Below are positions 7,274-7,577 of a stretch of DNA of 7,577 bases, one piece after another. The stretch comes from Spirochaetota bacterium (GTDB lineage: Bacteria; Spirochaetota; Spirochaetia; SZUA-6), in the NCBI GenBank assembly GCA_003641675.1, contig QNBI01000083.1:1-7577 (forward strand). Reading direction: 5' to 3'. Each line of letters opens with the position of its first letter. The first letter of the stretch is position 1. The position numbers and the translations under genes are program-made. Below the pieces are notes generated by a model. The model was not told the origin of the DNA, did no database searches, and saw only the letters and a list, made by a program, of their open reading frames with translations.

Positions 7274-7285
7274 CAGTGGCCACTG
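7274..7285. repeat. Perfect 12-base palindrome CAGTGGCCACTG next to the -10 box
   Basis: The sequence equals its own reverse complement and abuts the minus-strand TATAAT directly, filling part of the -35/-10 spacer. That is a classic operator position for a dimeric regulator. It has no following T tract, so it is not an intrinsic terminator. No second copy was noticed in the window. Its regulatory role is inference. Confidence 0.4.
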
Positions 7286-7317
7286 GTTACATGAACACTT
7301 GTTTCACAGCACGCAGA

Positions 7318-7577
7318 TTACAAAGCGCGCAGCGCCTCTACAGGCTCTACCTTTGCCGCCCGCCGGGACGGAATAAACGAGGCAAATGATGATACGACAA
7401 CCGCATAGAAGAATACCAGCACAGTAGAGCGTATATCAAGTTTCGGATAGAGAACAGTAGAGACATTAAAATCTATTCCCTGCAGGAGAGTGCTTAAATC
7501 AAGTCCATATTTAGCCATAGGCAATGTTATTGCGACACCGATAGCTACACCTATAAACGCAGAGATAAAACTTATAA
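7318..7577 (-). CDS. ABC transporter permease of the FtsX/LolC/E/MacB type, C-terminal fragment
   Basis: Only the last 85 residues lie in the window; the gene enters from the right edge with its frame open throughout. They show a membrane helix (ISFISAFIGVAIGVAITLP), a short loop holding LSTLLQGIDFNVSTVLYPKLD, and a final membrane helix ending in the signature PSRRAAKVEPVEALRAL. This helix-loop-helix tail, with the Arg-rich Pro-x-Glu-Ala-Leu-Arg ending, is characteristic of FtsX-domain permeases such as LolC, LolE and MacB. These do not translocate substrate through a channel but couple ATP hydrolysis in the cytoplasm to periplasmic work, for instance pulling lipoproteins from the inner membrane. 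The adjoining LolA-like gene supports a lipoprotein or lipid trafficking role over drug efflux. The ATPase subunit and the rest of this gene would lie to the right. Confidence 0.9.
   Translation of the reverse strand, partial: ISFISAFIGVAIGVAITLPMAKYGLDLSTLLQGIDFNVSTVLYPKLDIRSTVLVFFYAVVVSSFASFIPSRRAAKVEPVEALRAL

Noticed and set aside
7201..7389. A 62-codon plus-strand frame spanning the gap before the LolA-like gene
   Set aside because: It overlaps the permease 3' end and the leader region antisense, and its basic, Cys/Tyr-rich translation resembles no protein.

Overview
The window is a moderately AT-rich, densely coding bacterial segment with seven protein genes, two of them cut by the window edges. 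No RNA genes, CRISPR array or insertion sequence were seen. The longest gap between genes is about 115 bases. The best guess for the source is a spirochaete or a close relative. The 517-residue protein resembles the spirochaete-restricted DUF5312 family, and the envelope genes (predicted outer-membrane barrel, LolA-like periplasmic protein, FtsX-type permease) imply a two-membrane cell. This assignment comes from recalled family resemblance, not from a search.

Left part (1-4732). A minus-strand gene runs off the left edge. Its visible 683 residues have one N-terminal membrane helix, a region of unknown fold, a P-loop NTPase module of the STAND/AAA type and a helical C-terminal region. It is transcribed away from the plus-strand DUF5312-like gene, with only 28 bases between the two start codons. 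That gap and the first codons of both genes hold two overlapping, oppositely directed sigma70-like promoters that share their -10 region. The plus-strand promoter (TTGACA, 17-base spacer, TAACAT) predicts transcription starting on the GTG start codon itself, so the message may be leaderless. A DUF362 protein with two 4Fe-4S ferredoxin clusters follows 34 bases downstream, behind a strong ribosome binding site, and is probably in the same operon.

Right part (4722-7577). A minus-strand run reads, in transcription order: the C-terminus of an FtsX/LolC/E/MacB-like ABC permease; a 115-base gap with a TATAAT box next to a perfect 12-base palindrome; a secreted LolA-like protein; an outer-membrane barrel protein translationally coupled to it by a 7-base overlap; and an O6-methylguanine-DNA methyltransferase. 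Inner-membrane permease, periplasmic carrier and outer-membrane barrel in a row suggest an envelope-spanning route for lipid or lipoprotein. The methyltransferase looks like an unrelated passenger. Its 3' end overlaps the DUF362 gene tail-to-tail by 11 bases, leaving no room for a terminator between the two converging units.

The most interesting items are the uncharacterised membrane-anchored NTPase facing a lineage-restricted gene across a shared symmetric promoter, and the permease/LolA-like/barrel set.
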